Assembly (NCBI GenBank): GCA_022496205.1
Contig: WTXD01000033.1
Coordinates: 124,001 to 188,000 of the forward strand
Reading direction: 5' to 3'
From: Gloeopeniophorella convolvens
Taxonomy: Eukaryota; Basidiomycota; Agaricomycetes; Russulales
DNA length: 64,000 bases
In this document: positions 10,721 to 22,003 of the stretch, one piece after another
How positions within the stretch are numbered: the stretch's first letter is position 1
Layout of the letters: each line of letters opens with the position of its first letter
Notes under the pieces: model-generated
What the model was told of the DNA's origin: nothing
What the model saw: the letters and a program-made list of their open reading frames with translations, nothing else
The model's database searches: none
Made by a program: the position numbers and the translations under genes

Positions 10721-12021
10721 ATGGAGATTGACGCTGCATCCCCAGCCGCCGTCGCACAACCCTACACCATCCTGCGAATCAAACGTCGGCGGGACGAGGA
10801 ACCTCTCGATGCACTAGGCAAGCCTGCCTGTGTCTTAAATTCGTCTGCAGGGAATAAAGGGACCCAGTTGTTGAGTCTAGGGTGCGCCGCAAGAAGCGCG
10901 GCGGCTTGAACGTGTTCCAGTTCGCGGAGACGGTCGAGCCGCAGGCATGGGGTCACCGCTCGAAGGATCTCCAGGTGCGCACGCTCCACGTCTACTGCCT
11001 ACCATATCTCATGGTTCGCCGCCATCCCAGAATCGCATCTCCGCCCTTGAGCGGGAACAGAACGTCAAAGTGGGTACCCCGCCGACTCGTGACGATGCTC
11101 CCCTCCCCCAGACTAGGCCGGAGCCATCGAGGCAATACACTGTCGTCATGGAAGACAAGCCTCTGACCCGGAATGCCACCGCACCGTACGGACACACGTT
11201 CACCTCTCTCCGAGTGACATTCCTTGACTCGTTCGTGCCAGCCCCGCTGTCCTGTCTGCGAAGGAGCTGGAGGAACGACGACGCGCCGAGTACAAGTTAT
11301 ATGACGCCGTCCTTGCCTCGGGCGCCCCTTCCTCGCCCGTGGACCCCGAGATGGACAAGTTTCAGACTCTGCTCCAGGACTACCTCACCAGTGCGTGGCT
11401 GCTCTTGATTGCTCTGACCGAACGCCCTGACCTATTGAATGGACAGTACATGACGGCAAGCCCTCGTCGTCGACCCCGGCCGCCTCCGCCGGGTCTCTTA
11501 CACCATCTGCACCGCGCTCGTCTGCGCCTGTGCCAATCTCCGCGCCTGCGCCCATCCCGCCGACCGACGACCCTGATTACGTCTGGGACGTGTTCTACCA
11601 CCGCGCAGGCTTGCTCAATGAGTATGATGGTGTTACAAAAATTGCCACCCTGTAAGCCGTTCTCGTTCAATATGATCCGAAAATCTCGGCTGACGTCGGC
11701 GCGCCCAGAACGGGTCTCCCCGAGCCATTGGAGGATTCTTACGCCTCTTCATCCGACTCTGAGGAGGAAGACGAAGCAGACGAGGACTCGAATGGTGCGT
11801 TATATCGATACCCCGCGTTTATGTTGTGTAACGGCTCGGCTCTGTACGCAGCTGAGGAATACTACAAAAACGACTACCCTGACGAAGACAGTTCCGAGTA
11901 CGACACGTCAGACGGTAGCGGTACGCACCCTTCTCTCTGCGTACCACCTCTTTTTCAGGCCGGCTCTGCAGACATGTTCCACGAAGATACAGAGGACTAC
12001 GACGATCATGACTGGCGCTGA
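10721..12021 (+). CDS. IWR1: Iwr1-like RNA polymerase II nuclear import factor
   Basis: Starts at 10721 with MEIDAASPAAVAQPYTILRI, continuing into KRRRDEEPLDAL, the hallmark N-terminal Iwr1 block; the next exon carries VVESRVRRKKRGG and NVFQFAETVEP. Later exons encode SAKELEERRRAEYKLYDAVL, VDPEMDKFQTLLQDYL, and YVWDVFYHRAGLLNEYDGVT. The very acidic C-terminal segment contains EEYYKNDYPDEDSSEYD, where the family has its nuclear export-like region. Stop is at 12019-12021. In yeast Iwr1 binds assembled Pol II in the cytoplasm and directs it into the nucleus; the same role is expected here by homology. At least six exons are needed, all with GT-AG borders. This is a conserved single-copy host gene and anchors the annotation of its neighbours. 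Confidence 0.88.
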
Positions 12022-12351
12022 AGCGCCCCGAACTCCCACCATAGCATCATTAGAAGAATATCGTAGGGTGAGCAACTCAACGCCCGCCGTCGGATTGGTA
12101 TATCATATATCGCACTATACGCTCTGCACACACATGTTTTCGTTATAAATACCCGTACAACTGAACCCTAAATAAGAGGGCGTCTCGCTTTCACACGATT
12201 ACTCTGCATTGAATTGAATATACATGATACGGGGACTCTTCACGCTGAATGTTTATCGTATACACCAATCATCAACGTACCTACACCCATTTTGGACATC
12301 AGGCTAGATCTACAGTGCGTCTCTGGTATTTTGATTCTCCACGCATCAACC
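12022..12351. other. Intergenic, convergent 3' ends
   Basis: 330 bases between the 3' ends of IWR1 and the minus-strand dehydrogenase. Nothing recognised beyond presumed polyadenylation regions. Confidence 0.35.
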
Positions 12352-13478
12352 TCATGCCGCCGGCTCTTCAAGGGTAGCCTTGAGGTTCCTCAACACCTCC
12401 TCTGCGCCATACCCGTCCAGATTCGTGCCGTGGCTAATCTCAGCCCACTTCTCCAACTCCGCCTGCGCGCGCTGGCGCGTGAGCTCCGCAACGCCATACG
12501 CGTCCGAGCCGAGCGGGAGGCGCAGCGGCGGGTCCGCCTCGCCCGCGATGCGCATCATCGCGCGCGCCGCCTTGTGCACGTCCCCGATCTCGGGGTACCC
12601 GCCGTCCAGCATCTTCCGGAAGCGCGCGGACGGGCTCGCGTCGTCGTACGCCGGGTGCCGCGGCAGCCTCACCATCGACGCGGTGCCCCAGTTCGTCCGG
12701 AAGCCGCCCGGCTCGAGGATGATGCCCTTGATGTTCCACGCGGGCGGCATCTCGCGCGTGAGCGACTCGGTGAAGCCCTCGAGCGCTGCGCGCGGCGCGA
12801 CGGGTCAGCGTGTGCAGCCCGTCGGCAGCGCGGACGGGCGTACCGAATTTGCCCGCCGCGTAGAACGCGAGCGACGGGGTTGCTGAGTACCCGCCGATCG
12901 AGGACATGTTGAGCACGCGCCCGCCGTGGCCGGGCGGGTTGACCTCCCTGAAGAAGCGGATCGCCTGCCGATCCGCAATCATCGCCGTGATCAGCAGCCG
13001 CGCGAGAGTCACGACATCTAGCACGGCCCCGGCCGCGCGCGCACCTGCCGCGTGATCTGCACGGGCCCCCAGAAGAGCGTCTCGATCTGCCTCCGCGCCT
13101 CGTCCTCCGGGGTGTCCTCGATCTCGCTCACGATGGCGTAGCCCGCGTTGTTCACGACGACGTCGAGCCGGTGGAAGTGCGCCTCGGTCGCCTTGAAGAC
13201 CGCCGCGATCTGCGCCGTGTCGGTGACGTCGAGCTGCTGCACGAGCAGCTGCTCAGGCGGGTACTTGGCGGAGAGGTCCTGGAGGGAGGCGGTGTTGCGG
13301 ACGGTCGCGACGGCGCGCTCGCCGGCGGCGAGGACCTCCTCGAGGAGGGCCCTGCCGAAGCCGCTGTTTGTGCCGGTGACTGAAGGTGCGTGGTGCGCGA
13401 TGAGTCCGCAGAAGAGGGCGGGGAGCGCAGGGGAGTAGACTCACTGAGCCACACGCGCGAATTCTCGAAAGATGCCAT
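12352..13478 (-). CDS. Short-chain dehydrogenase/reductase (classical SDR), paralog 1
   Basis: Four exons. Exon 1 is tiny (MASFENSRVWLS, ATG at 13476-13478), followed by an intron. Exon 2 starts with the Rossmann motif VTGTNSGFG (TGxxxGxG) and contains LDVTD and NNAG (LDVVVNNAGYA), with exon end FWGPVQITRQ. Exon 3 carries the catalytic Ser in MSSIGGYSA and the YxxxK motif (FYAAGK). Exon 4 runs from ALEGFTESLTREMPPAWN through ILEPGGFRTNW to the stop at 12352-12354. All residues of the SDR active site (Asn, Ser, Tyr, Lys) are present. It uses NAD(P)H; the substrate is unknown. The gene at 18050-19120 has the same four-exon layout and closely similar protein, so the pair arose by duplication and inversion. 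Confidence 0.88.
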
Positions 13479-14115
13479 GGTGCGGGTCTTGCAGAAGTCT
13501 GCGGCGCACCGCTGCTGCTCTTATACCCGCGAGGGGTGTGGACCTGCCAGCTCCTTTGATCTTTCAGGCCACGCATGCAGTTAGCAGTGATAAGAACTCC
13601 GGGCGCGTTTGGTGAGTCGGATTATCCAATAAGGGCACAAGCTTATTAGCAGGCACTGTAGAGTACGGCCAGGGCTGCCACCGTCGGCGGTACTGCAGCC
13701 AGACATACGATCGTAGATGTTCTAGATGCAGGTATCGGCGGCCGCATTGATAACTCAACCCCGAGGCCTCGCAGATGGTTTTTTTTTTAATCGATGCGAT
13801 GAGTTTCGGTCGACGTCCATGAACAGCGAGCGAACACTGAAGCTGAAGCAGGAGCAGCACAAAAAGCCAGACCGGACGCGCGGTCATCGATGGTAAGTCC
13901 CATTTCCGGAGCATACGATGATACAAGCACGATTACCGAGCACTGAGCGGAGTGCGCGTAAGCTACGTAAGCGCCCGCAGAATCACCTTTCGTCTCGAAC
14001 ACCAACTTCACTTCGAAGACCTTTCGCGTGACCTGGATGCACACGGCTTCAATCGACTCGAGATGCAGTTCGTAGCAGTCGAACCGTTCCTTATGTCGCG
14101 CTTCTGGTGATTGCT
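13479..14115. other. Intergenic
   Basis: 637 bases upstream of dehydrogenase paralog 1. No convincing coding sequence; open frames are short and of unbiased composition. A short T-run is present near 13771. Confidence 0.35.
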
Positions 14116-14414
14116 ATGGCAGCGTGTGCATGGCTTGCGCATACATTTACTCTTCAAGTCAGCACAACAGGTAGGTGTCTGGGTCGTGATGATGTGTAGT
14201 CCATCTCTTCTGATTTCTCGAGGCAGACACTGACAGCAGCGACCTCGAACCATGTGCGATCGCGACGGACTCGCACGTCATCTTCTTGTGCCCCGACGAC
14301 CGTGGGCGCTGCGGGAGCCGTAAAGACCTCAACTCAGGGCGCGTTCACTTCTTCGGATTCGACCTTTCCCACAAGCTCGGTGCCGTATCCTGTCCGATGT
14401 GCAGCAGAAAGTAG
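14116..14414 (+). CDS. Small putative membrane/secreted Cys-containing protein
   Basis: Tentative two-exon gene. The first exon gives a hydrophobic segment (MAACAWLAHTFTLQV) read from the ATG at 14116, with further hydrophobic residues in frame upstream that could form a longer helix. A GTAGGT donor near 14171 and a CAG acceptor near 14227 join it to a second exon reading SSDLEPCAIATDSHVIFLCP, then a Cys/Arg-rich stretch and FFGFDLSHKLGAVSCPMCSR before a stop at 14412-14414. Four or more cysteines in about 60 residues suggest a small structured domain. No family is recognised. The gene may begin further upstream; it could also be a pseudogene remnant. Confidence 0.3.
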
Positions 14415-14833
14415 CCGCATCGATGAAGCTCCGTCACGGCAGGCGCTGGACGAAATAAGTTTTCCTTGGGCTTGTCTGTGGGTTTCTTTTTTTTTTTCAC
14501 GCCTCGCGTGCTGACATTGCATCAGTGGGCGGTCGGGTTTGAATATCTGTTGTTGGTTTCTTTGGACCGGTGCACTATCGAGGCCATGGTTGACGTCGCC
14601 TTCAAGGTCTCCACCACACAGCGTCTACAACATGTCTACAACGTGATCTTCCACGGCGATCAATCAGAGCATCCCGGGCGGGGCGCTGACGCCAGGATGT
14701 TTCTATCGTGCGTGAAGGTTCGCCACACAGGGTACTCAAACCAGGTAAGTAGAGGACGACATCCTTCGGTGAAGCCTCAGTAGCTGCCATAGTAGCTTCA
14801 ACTGGTACATACCGCCGACAATACATCAATAAA

Positions 14834-16597
14834 ATGCGGTCCCTGAACCTACTTGGCCACGTCGCGAAGCCCAAGTCTACGTCTGGGAGGGCTGATCCTG
14901 GGTCTGTCCCTTGCAATCAAGGGGATCAGAGCGATATATACGGCTGCTCCTGCCGTTTGTCCAGTGCTCCCTTGAGTACCTATCTCTCTCCGCATCGTGA
15001 CTTTGGGAATTGGCTCTACGACGCGTACCTCCTACCATCGATGCCATATACCACAAGGTCTGCTATGAATGCTGGCGTCAGCAGGAGTACGTGCCACTTT
15101 GTCTCTGCCGCCACTTTCAACTACTTACATCCTGAATCAGGGAACGATGAACTTCGAGTGCCAATCACTATCGACAAGATCCCCGTCTCCATTCTTCTGG
15201 CGATCTTCCGTTCCTACCGACTGGCGACCCTCACTTTTCCTGGAGAATATTGGCCTTGGTTTACATTGATCCATGTATGCCGGAAGTGGAGGAAGACGGT
15301 TCTTGGGAGTCTCAGACCCTTGAAGTCGAAGCTTCGTTGCGGCCACGGCTCACCCGTCCCGGCAGTTGTTCGCTGTTCACCCTCCATTCCGCTGGTTCTC
15401 GACTACCAGCCCGATGATTGCGACCCCGATGCAGGCACAGGGTGGAACCCCGCGTCTTTCGATGGTGTACTGGAGGCGCTTGCGCACTCGGATCGGATCA
15501 CGAGTCTGTCCATCGCGGCACCTGGAGAAGTGTTGACGGATCTGTACGAATGGATGGGCGAACCGGCACCGCTGCTCGAAGTCCTCCGTCTCAAGTGCCT
15601 TCCAGGAGAAGCAAACTCCCTGACCTCCTGTTTTGGCGACGTCGTCCCCCACTTGCACGTGGTTCACTTGACTGACATATTCTTCCCCCTCCCTCCTACA
15701 CCTTCCATATCCGAGTTCAACCTCCAGATCACCAACGCGGGAAAGATATCGCTGAGTGGGCTCTTACAGAGCCTCTGTTCGATGCCCCAGCTCAAGCGTC
15801 TCAGCCTCACCGGATTTCATCACCTTCCCTCTATCGCTCCGGAGTGGAAGCTACCACAGCCTATTCAAGAGGCCGATCCCCTCCCTTCTCTTTCCACCCC
15901 GGTCTTCTCTGGTCTAGGTGCCCATTTGGAAGCGCTGTTCAGCAGAGTTACGGTCCCCGCTCTGAAGAGCCTCCAAGTCACCCTCTGGAATCCTCTCATC
16001 GTCGCCATTCCATTCACCTCGCGCGTCATAAATACTACCAACGGACTCAGATCTTACACAGCCCAGTTGGTGCTCTTGGAGGGGTTCGCTCACGTGGAGA
16101 CTAGCATATCGCTCGGCAATCGTGTCAAGCTCACGCTCGAGGCACGCGGACCTGACCTTGAACTTCAAGTAGCCTCGACGTCCGCGGTCTTCAGCTCGCT
16201 CGCTCCTATGATGTCGACCATCACTATACTCAACGTCGGGTTCAACCAAGCCTCCTCATCGCCGGACGACTGCGAACACGTTTCAGACACTGTAGTCTGG
16301 TATGCCCCGCTTGCGGCGTTCAGCGATGTGACGACGCTGCGAGTCGCAAGTGACTTTGCGGTGGAGATTTCGGAGATAGCGCGAGACTTGTGGAACGTCA
16401 TCACGCTGTTACCCAGGATGCGCAAGCTGCAGTTGCTCTTCCATACCAAGGACGGCTTTAATCCCTCTGAAACGCTGGACCAGTTCAGGTTGTTCCTTAC
16501 GTGCGATACTGATGGTCATCCTGTCAATGGGTACTGTACTGTGTTTACTCGGAAGAAGTGGCCGTTGGATCTCAAGCGCCTTGGTTTCCGACTTTGA
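14834..16597 (+). CDS. F-box / leucine-rich-type protein
   Basis: Single long open frame of 587 codons. The N-terminal ~105 residues are poorly structured and may contain unannotated intron sequence; an internal ATG at 15066 is an alternative start. Residues ~109-165 form the F-box-like region (ITIDKIPVSILLAIFRSY ... LIHVCRKWRKTVLG), as in the many Agaricomycete proteins with the 'IP.ElL..IF' and 'VCr.WR.vAl' motifs. The rest has irregular leucine-rich segments (for example ISLSGLLQSLCSMPQLKRLS and MRKLQLLFHT). Expected role is a substrate-recruiting subunit of an SCF ubiquitin ligase, by family; target unknown. Such genes form large, fast-evolving families in these fungi. Confidence 0.75.
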   Translation: MRSLNLLGHVAKPKSTSGRADPGSVPCNQGDQSDIYGCSCRLSSAPLSTYLSPHRDFGNWLYDAYLLPSMPYTTRSAMNAGVSRSTCHFVSAATFNYLHPESGNDELRVPITIDKIPVSILLAIFRSYRLATLTFPGEYWPWFTLIHVCRKWRKTVLGSLRPLKSKLRCGHGSPVPAVVRCSPSIPLVLDYQPDDCDPDAGTGWNPASFDGVLEALAHSDRITSLSIAAPGEVLTDLYEWMGEPAPLLEVLRLKCLPGEANSLTSCFGDVVPHLHVVHLTDIFFPLPPTPSISEFNLQITNAGKISLSGLLQSLCSMPQLKRLSLTGFHHLPSIAPEWKLPQPIQEADPLPSLSTPVFSGLGAHLEALFSRVTVPALKSLQVTLWNPLIVAIPFTSRVINTTNGLRSYTAQLVLLEGFAHVETSISLGNRVKLTLEARGPDLELQVASTSAVFSSLAPMMSTITILNVGFNQASSSPDDCEHVSDTVVWYAPLAAFSDVTTLRVASDFAVEISEIARDLWNVITLLPRMRKLQLLFHTKDGFNPSETLDQFRLFLTCDTDGHPVNGYCTVFTRKKWPLDLKRLGFRL

Positions 16598-18049
16598 AAG
16601 TTACTTACCGCCCTGTACCCCTTCTTGTCTCCCACCAACGCTTACGATACTCCGAGCGCGCTGTCCCAGACCAGGCTTCACCCATCGCTCTTGCTTTCCA
16701 TTGCGGAACCTCCGCGTTAAATCGAACTCGTTATGATCCTTATGAGCCGCCGGGCCACGTGCGCAATGCCCACCGGAACCCGGGCGGTGCTGGCTGAATG
16801 TCGATCCCGGTGTATGCTGCCTTGAGAGCAGGGTTTCGTATCTTTTCCTGCGCCTGCGCCTGTTATTCATGGACGTTGATCGCTGTGTAGCTGTGAATGA
16901 GTAGATAATATGTTCGCGTGGCACACCAACGAAAGCCGACGCACCAAAAAGTAGGACGACCGTTGTCACGGGGACTCCGGGTTCTGTAGCCTGGAAATCG
17001 ACCGAGCGAGCAGGGACTGGATGACTTGTATCAGAGTCATGGTATCCACTATGGAGTGTGAGGCTGCACGTCCGCCGTGCGAGGTGGTGGAGGAAGAAGT
17101 CGTTCGGCGTTTCCCGGCGGACTCTAACTACGGCTCTAGTATGGCAGCCTCGCGGCGAGGCTCGTGATCCCGTTCTGCGTCTCTCTCTGCCCCTGCTGTG
17201 TCACCTATTCCAACATCGCACCGCCTTCAGGGGCATGTCTGGCGACTGGCTTGTCGTGAGAAGCAGAGTCACTACTGGGCGGCTGAGGTACCGTGACGAG
17301 CAGGTCCGAACGCTAAAACCCGGTGCCGTGGGCTACGCAAGACACCGGCACCATTGGGATTGGCCCCGCCTTTGTGATATTGTATGAGGCTACGTGAACA
17401 ACGAGACCTGAACGGGAACGGAGATAGCATCGCGCGATAGGGCGAAAGGCGACTGCTTGGGATGTTGATGAATCACCACTCTGGGAAGGGAACAGAAAGA
17501 AGTGATCAATTGGAAGTGATGTTTTATATAAGCTCGTTTACGGTCCATGAGTCCGAACAGCTCTGTATGAGTAGAAGCGCTACCGTGCTACGTGAGTTCT
17601 GTACGCCGAGGTGCCAGAAAGCGAATTCAAAAAAAGGGGAGTAGGAGCGCCATCGTATCCTGTGCATGTCGTTCAGCGCGATGTGTTGCAGACACTAAGC
17701 GTGGCGAACCGAATCAACTTCAACTTGCGTCGTAAAGACACCGTTTACTGCGACCTATGCCGCGCAGATCGTGTTTGGTAGATATAATCTGCGAAAGGTA
17801 CAACCGCCGCGAAGGTGAGGGCGCTCGCGTTCAGGTGTACTTATACAACGTGACGATGGTGGATCACGGTGATCCACATCGCGTGCGAATTTTGCATCTG
17901 CACTTTCTCGTCATGAGCGCCCTTGAAAGACAGCCCGAAGCACTAACGCCGATGCTCGTCCACATTTAAAGGAGCCCGAAGTCAGTGTCAAAAACAGTCA
18001 GCATTCCTGAACCAACGCACTGAGCACTGGCAGCAGGAACACGATCATC
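16598..18049. other. Intergenic, no supported gene
   Basis: About 1.45 kb. Several open frames under 125 codons occur on both strands but none has domain-like composition, plausible splice structure or resemblance to a known family. The promoter of dehydrogenase paralog 2 should be at the right end. Confidence 0.4.
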
Positions 18050-19120
18050 ATGGCAACTTCGTCCAACGACACCCGTGTCTGGCTTAGTGAGTAAACGTGT
18101 CCTCGTTTTGTTGCCGAACTATAAGCTGATCAACAACATGGACAGTCACTGGGGCCAACAGCGGCCTCGGGCTCGCCCTGCTCAAGGCCGTCCTGGCATC
18201 TGGCGAGCGCGCTGTCGCGGCCGTCCGCAACCCAAGCACGCTCTCCGAACTCGCGCGGGAATACCCGAGCGCCAGTCTGCTGGTGCAGAAGCTCGACGTG
18301 ACGAACGAACAACAGATCGCAGAGGCGTTCCGCGCAGTCGAGGCGCACTTCCGCCGCCTCGACGTCGTGGTGAACAACGCCGGATACGCCGTCATTGGCG
18401 AGATTGAAGCGGTCCCCGACGATATGGCCCGCCAGCAGATCGAGACGCTGTTCTGGGGGCCCGTGCACATCATGAAGGAGGTGCGCTCGGTGTCATGAGA
18501 TTCAAAAGAGAGGTGCTGATGAGAGAGACGGTAGGCCATCCGATTCTTCAGGGAGGTCAACCCGCCCGGCCACGGCGGGCGCGTGCTCAACATCTCCTCG
18601 ATCGGAGGGTACGCCGCCAACGCGACAGCCTCGTACTACTCTGCGGGCAAGTTCGGTGCGTCAGTTGTGGCCGCCGCGCGCTCTCGCAGCGCTGACAGCC
18701 TGCGCAGCGCTCGAGGGCTTCACCCAAGCGCTCGTCCGCGAGATGCCGCCCGAGTGGAACATCACGGGCGTGATCATCGAGCCGGGAGGCTTCAAGACGA
18801 ACTTGTTGGGCGGCTCGGACCTGTCCGTGCCGCCGCCGCCGGCGTACGACGCGCGCAGCCCGTCCGTGATGTTCCGGGAGTTCGTGCGCACCGCCCCGCG
18901 CATCGGAGATCTCGACCGCGCCGCGCGCGCGATGATCCGCATCGCGGGCGAGCCGCAGCCGCCGCTGCGGCTCACGCTCGGCTCGGACGCCTGGGTCGTC
19001 GCGGAGGTGACCGCAAAGCGGACGCTCAGCGATGCGCAGAAGTGGAAGGAACTGAGCACAAGCACGGATAAGGACGGCGTGCCGGCTGACTACATGGACC
19101 AGTTACGGTTGCTCTTGTGA
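18050..19120 (+). CDS. Short-chain dehydrogenase/reductase (classical SDR), paralog 2
   Basis: Same four-exon structure as the gene at 12352-13478. Exon 1 starts at 18050 (MATSSNDTRVWLS). Exon 2 begins VTGANSGLG (cofactor-binding TGxxxGxG) and includes LDVVVNNAGYA, ending FWGPVHIMKE before a GTGCGC donor. Exon 3 encodes FFREVNPPGHGGRVLNISSI and the YxxxK site (YYSAGK). Exon 4 reads ALEGFTQALVREMPPEWN, then IIEPGGFKTNL, to the stop at 19118-19120. Catalytic Asn, Ser, Tyr and Lys are all present, so the enzyme should be active with NAD(P)H. Substrate unknown. The C-terminal third, which usually sets specificity, differs more from paralog 1 than the Rossmann core does. Confidence 0.88.
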
Positions 19121-19348
19121 TGGGCGTCACAGAACAAGGCGGAGTTGAGGCCATAAAGCTGCCTCTGCGCGAGCTATGAAATTACAAGTCCGCATTATGT
19201 TGCTTACAGTGATTATATGCGCAAGAAAATAACGTGACGAAGCGCTATCTGGGAGCGCAGCCAGCTTTGGGGGGTGTATGCACCTCGGACGCTCATATGC
19301 GATCCGGACTAGAATCCGCTCACAGACTGCATGGTCTAGCAGTGCAAG

Positions 19349-21556
19349 TCAGCAACTTCTGGCAAGGGATTTGTATCCGAAAAGGCTCACAAATGGAGAC
19401 GCGGTGGGTCCGTCGAGGATCGCAAGTTCCTCGGGCGTGAACGGCAGCCGCGGCACGACGAGAGCGCGCAGCGGGACCAACAGCAGGATGATCACAGGGA
19501 ACCCAATCGCCGCTGCAAAACGCATGATGTCAGTCTGAGTGTCTCTGTAAAGCGCAGGAAGGGCCGCGCACCGATCGTCTGTGTGATGGCGAAGGTCGCG
19601 CCGAATGCGGCGAGCTGCACGGCGACGAAAAGTGCGATGCGGCTCTTGCGCACCGCGCGCAGCGGCGTGCGCGCGGGCGTCAGCGTGCGGTCTGTGAGGA
19701 AGAAGAGCAGCTTCTGCGTGATGCCGTTGCTTGCGAGCGCGTCGAGGCCCATGTACCAGCTGCAGTGATGGCGCGCGCGTCAGAGAAGCCCTGGCGTGAG
19801 AAATGGCGCGTGACACGCACAAGAGGCCTGCCAGCACGCCTGGGCAAATGCGTCGAGATCAATGTCGAGGTGGAGAAAAGGAGAAAAGAGACGCACCGCG
19901 CGGGACGAGGCTCAGCACATGCAGGAATGGCCCGCTGAGCAGGACGAGGCACAGCGCACCCTGCGCGAGGTTCGATACGCGTTGCTCGACGACCGCCAGC
20001 GGCACCTCGCGCCCTGCAGCCTCATCACGCTGGCCTTCTTCGTCACGCTTTGGCGGGCGCCCGTGGACGACGAGCGCGCGGGTGTGGATCGGCGCCTGCG
20101 GAATGAGCCCGTTCGGCGCGGGCACGCCGAGGAGCCCCGCGAGGAACGTCGTCAGGCCGAGCAGCGCAAAGTCGTAGTGGAACCCGGCCGGCTTGCGCAG
20201 CGGGAACTCGGCGCCCTGCGCGATGAGCGACTGCGGTCTCTCGTCAGCTGCAGGCGGGGACAGGGGAGAAGAGAGCGCTCACAGAGACGTTGTGGTCGAA
20301 GAAGAAGAGCAACCAGAGGACGAGCCCGAACGGTAGCGCGATCGCAACCCACTTGCCGTCGAGCTCCCAGAAGCGCACGAGCCATGCACGGCCGTTCGCT
20401 GGCTTGAAGGCCGCGCCGATGGGGAGCGTCTCTGGGTGTGCAGTGTGGAAGCGGCCCCAGTACGCCACTGCGGTCGCGGCGATGAGCGCGAGCGGCATGC
20501 CGTAGTCCGCGGCGAAGCGGCGCGCGTGGCGGTGGAAGAGCGACGAGCGGGCGAGGGCCTGGAAGAGGAAGGCGGTGCCGAGCATGAGCAGCGCGAGCAC
20601 GATCGAGACGAGCGCGCCGGCCGGCGGGGAGGCGGGTGCGCTGCCGAATTGGCGCGTGATGACTTGGATGCCGTATTGGAGGTATACCCAGGCGACGTAG
20701 AAGCCGAAGGTGTCGCAGGAGAAGAGCGTGACGTATTTGAGAAAGTTGCACCCTGGTAGTGCCAGATTCAGTACGCTTATTCCAGACGATGCGTAGTAGG
20801 CGCGAGAAACTCACAGTTGAGTGCAGCGGTGATCCAGTGGAAGATGGCACCCCAGAGATATACCCAGCCGATGAAGTGCAAATAATCTGGCGAGTCGGGT
20901 TTGCCTTCCAGAATCTTGAAGATGGTCGAGTTAAGGACAGTGATGGGCCCTTGAGCAGGGGTGAGTGTCTCCCGAAGGCGCGGATGGATGCGAGCTGCAG
21001 ACCTGTTACGCCTGCGATACATAGAGGCTGGGCTCCAAAGACAGAGAATATGAATGCAGCCATGAATGAGGACAGTAGGACTTCCGACACGCCATATTGC
21101 TGTGTCGTCTCTATCAGATCTAGGGAGAATGCAATTCCAGGAAGGACACTGAATTGGATGTCAGCGGAACTTTCTCTGCGTATTTCGGGTATTGACATCT
21201 CACTTTGCGAAGAAAATCAGGGCGGTTGCAGGTATGACCCTATAGTTCCATGCATCTTTCCAGTCGCTCCAATACCACGGGGCGCGAGCACGGATGTCCC
21301 GCACGATGCCCGCGCCGACCCTGACTCTAAGTAGTGATCGCAGGCGGAACAGCGTCCCTCTAAATACAGTCGCATGTCTATCGTTGAACGTCACAGAAGT
21401 CGCCGAAGAGACGTCGGGGGTTCCCTTATCGTCGGAGGCGGCGGGGCGTGGGAGTTGGCCGCCCTGCGGATCCGCCGGGGTCGTCGTGTTCGTCCAGTGG
21501 TCACCAACGGGACTTGGTGGGCGCCCGGGGTGCTTTTCGTCGGGATGTGCGGACAT
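19349..21556 (-). CDS. BOR1: Bor1-like SLC4-family anion/borate transporter
   Basis: Start at 21554-21556 (MSAHPDEKHPGRPPSPVGDH), after which a disordered N-terminus leads to the SLC4 core. Diagnostic blocks are VLPGIAFSLDLIETTQQYGV, FGAQPLCIAGVTG (the anion-binding turn), PITVLNSTIFKILEG, a later LVLWLLFFFDHNVS helix, and LLGLTTFLAGLLGVPAPNGL. The tail ends with RLPFTPEELAILDGPTASPF, stop at 19349-19351. About seven exons are needed. Fungal Bor1 exports borate across the plasma membrane or vacuole; this role is assigned by family. No frame damage was seen. The KDZ transposon begins 83 bp upstream of the start codon, so the original promoter, or all but its last 83 bp, now sits about 10.7 kb away. 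Expression may be altered or driven from within the element. Confidence 0.85.
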
Positions 21557-21631
21557 CGTCGTGGCTAGAGAAAAAGACAGAGACCCGATGACGGCGCGGC
21601 GGTCGCGGCGGGCATGCCGAGGGGCGCGTGC

Positions 21632-21639
21632 GTTGTCAC
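21632..21639. repeat. Left target-site duplication of the KDZ element
   Basis: GTTGTCAC directly abuts the left terminus. Its partner at 32347-32354 is GTGGTCAC, seven of eight bases identical. Confidence 0.75.
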
Positions 21640-22003
21640 CTGACCCTCTACTTTGACTTATCGACTTGGGCCGGTACCGAGGGGGGTGTATATCCACCCA
21701 ATTGGGGTCATCAGCCACCCATTTCGCAGCCCGCACGGGCCGCCCCATTGAGATTTCCATATTCGGAGATGCTTCTCCGTACCTATCCGCGTGACCTGCG
21801 TGTGTGCCGTGCATGTGTGTGTGCATGCACGTGCCCAGCCCACTCTTGCTGACCTGGTTTAGTACTACACGCATGCCCGCGCGCGCCCAGCCCAGCCCGC
21901 CAGCTACTCCTTCCCATCCTGTATGCGCGTCTTTCGAGCCCAGCCCATTGAACCTGCTGAGGAGTCTGCACTGCGGGCGCGCACACGCATGCCCAGCCCA
22001 GCC
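21640..22003 (+). repeat. Left terminal inverted repeat of the KDZ element (364 bp)
   Basis: Matches the reverse complement of 31983-32346 base for base except at two positions, both G/A differences within CpG. After 22003 the two arms diverge. The inner half already contains several CCCAGCCC motifs and a run of alternating CA/TG (TGTGTGTGCATGCACGTG). Confidence 0.93.

Noticed and set aside
12214..12912. A 232-codon plus-strand frame rich in Arg
   Set aside because: Antisense to the C-terminal exons of the SDR gene, whose active-site motifs are certain.
14487..14500. T-run near 14490
   Set aside because: A simple homopolymer without other signals; not a bacterial-type terminator, which would be out of place here.
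20152..21198. A 348-codon minus-strand frame
   Set aside because: Reads through introns of the Bor1 gene; after the first part it is in the wrong frame.
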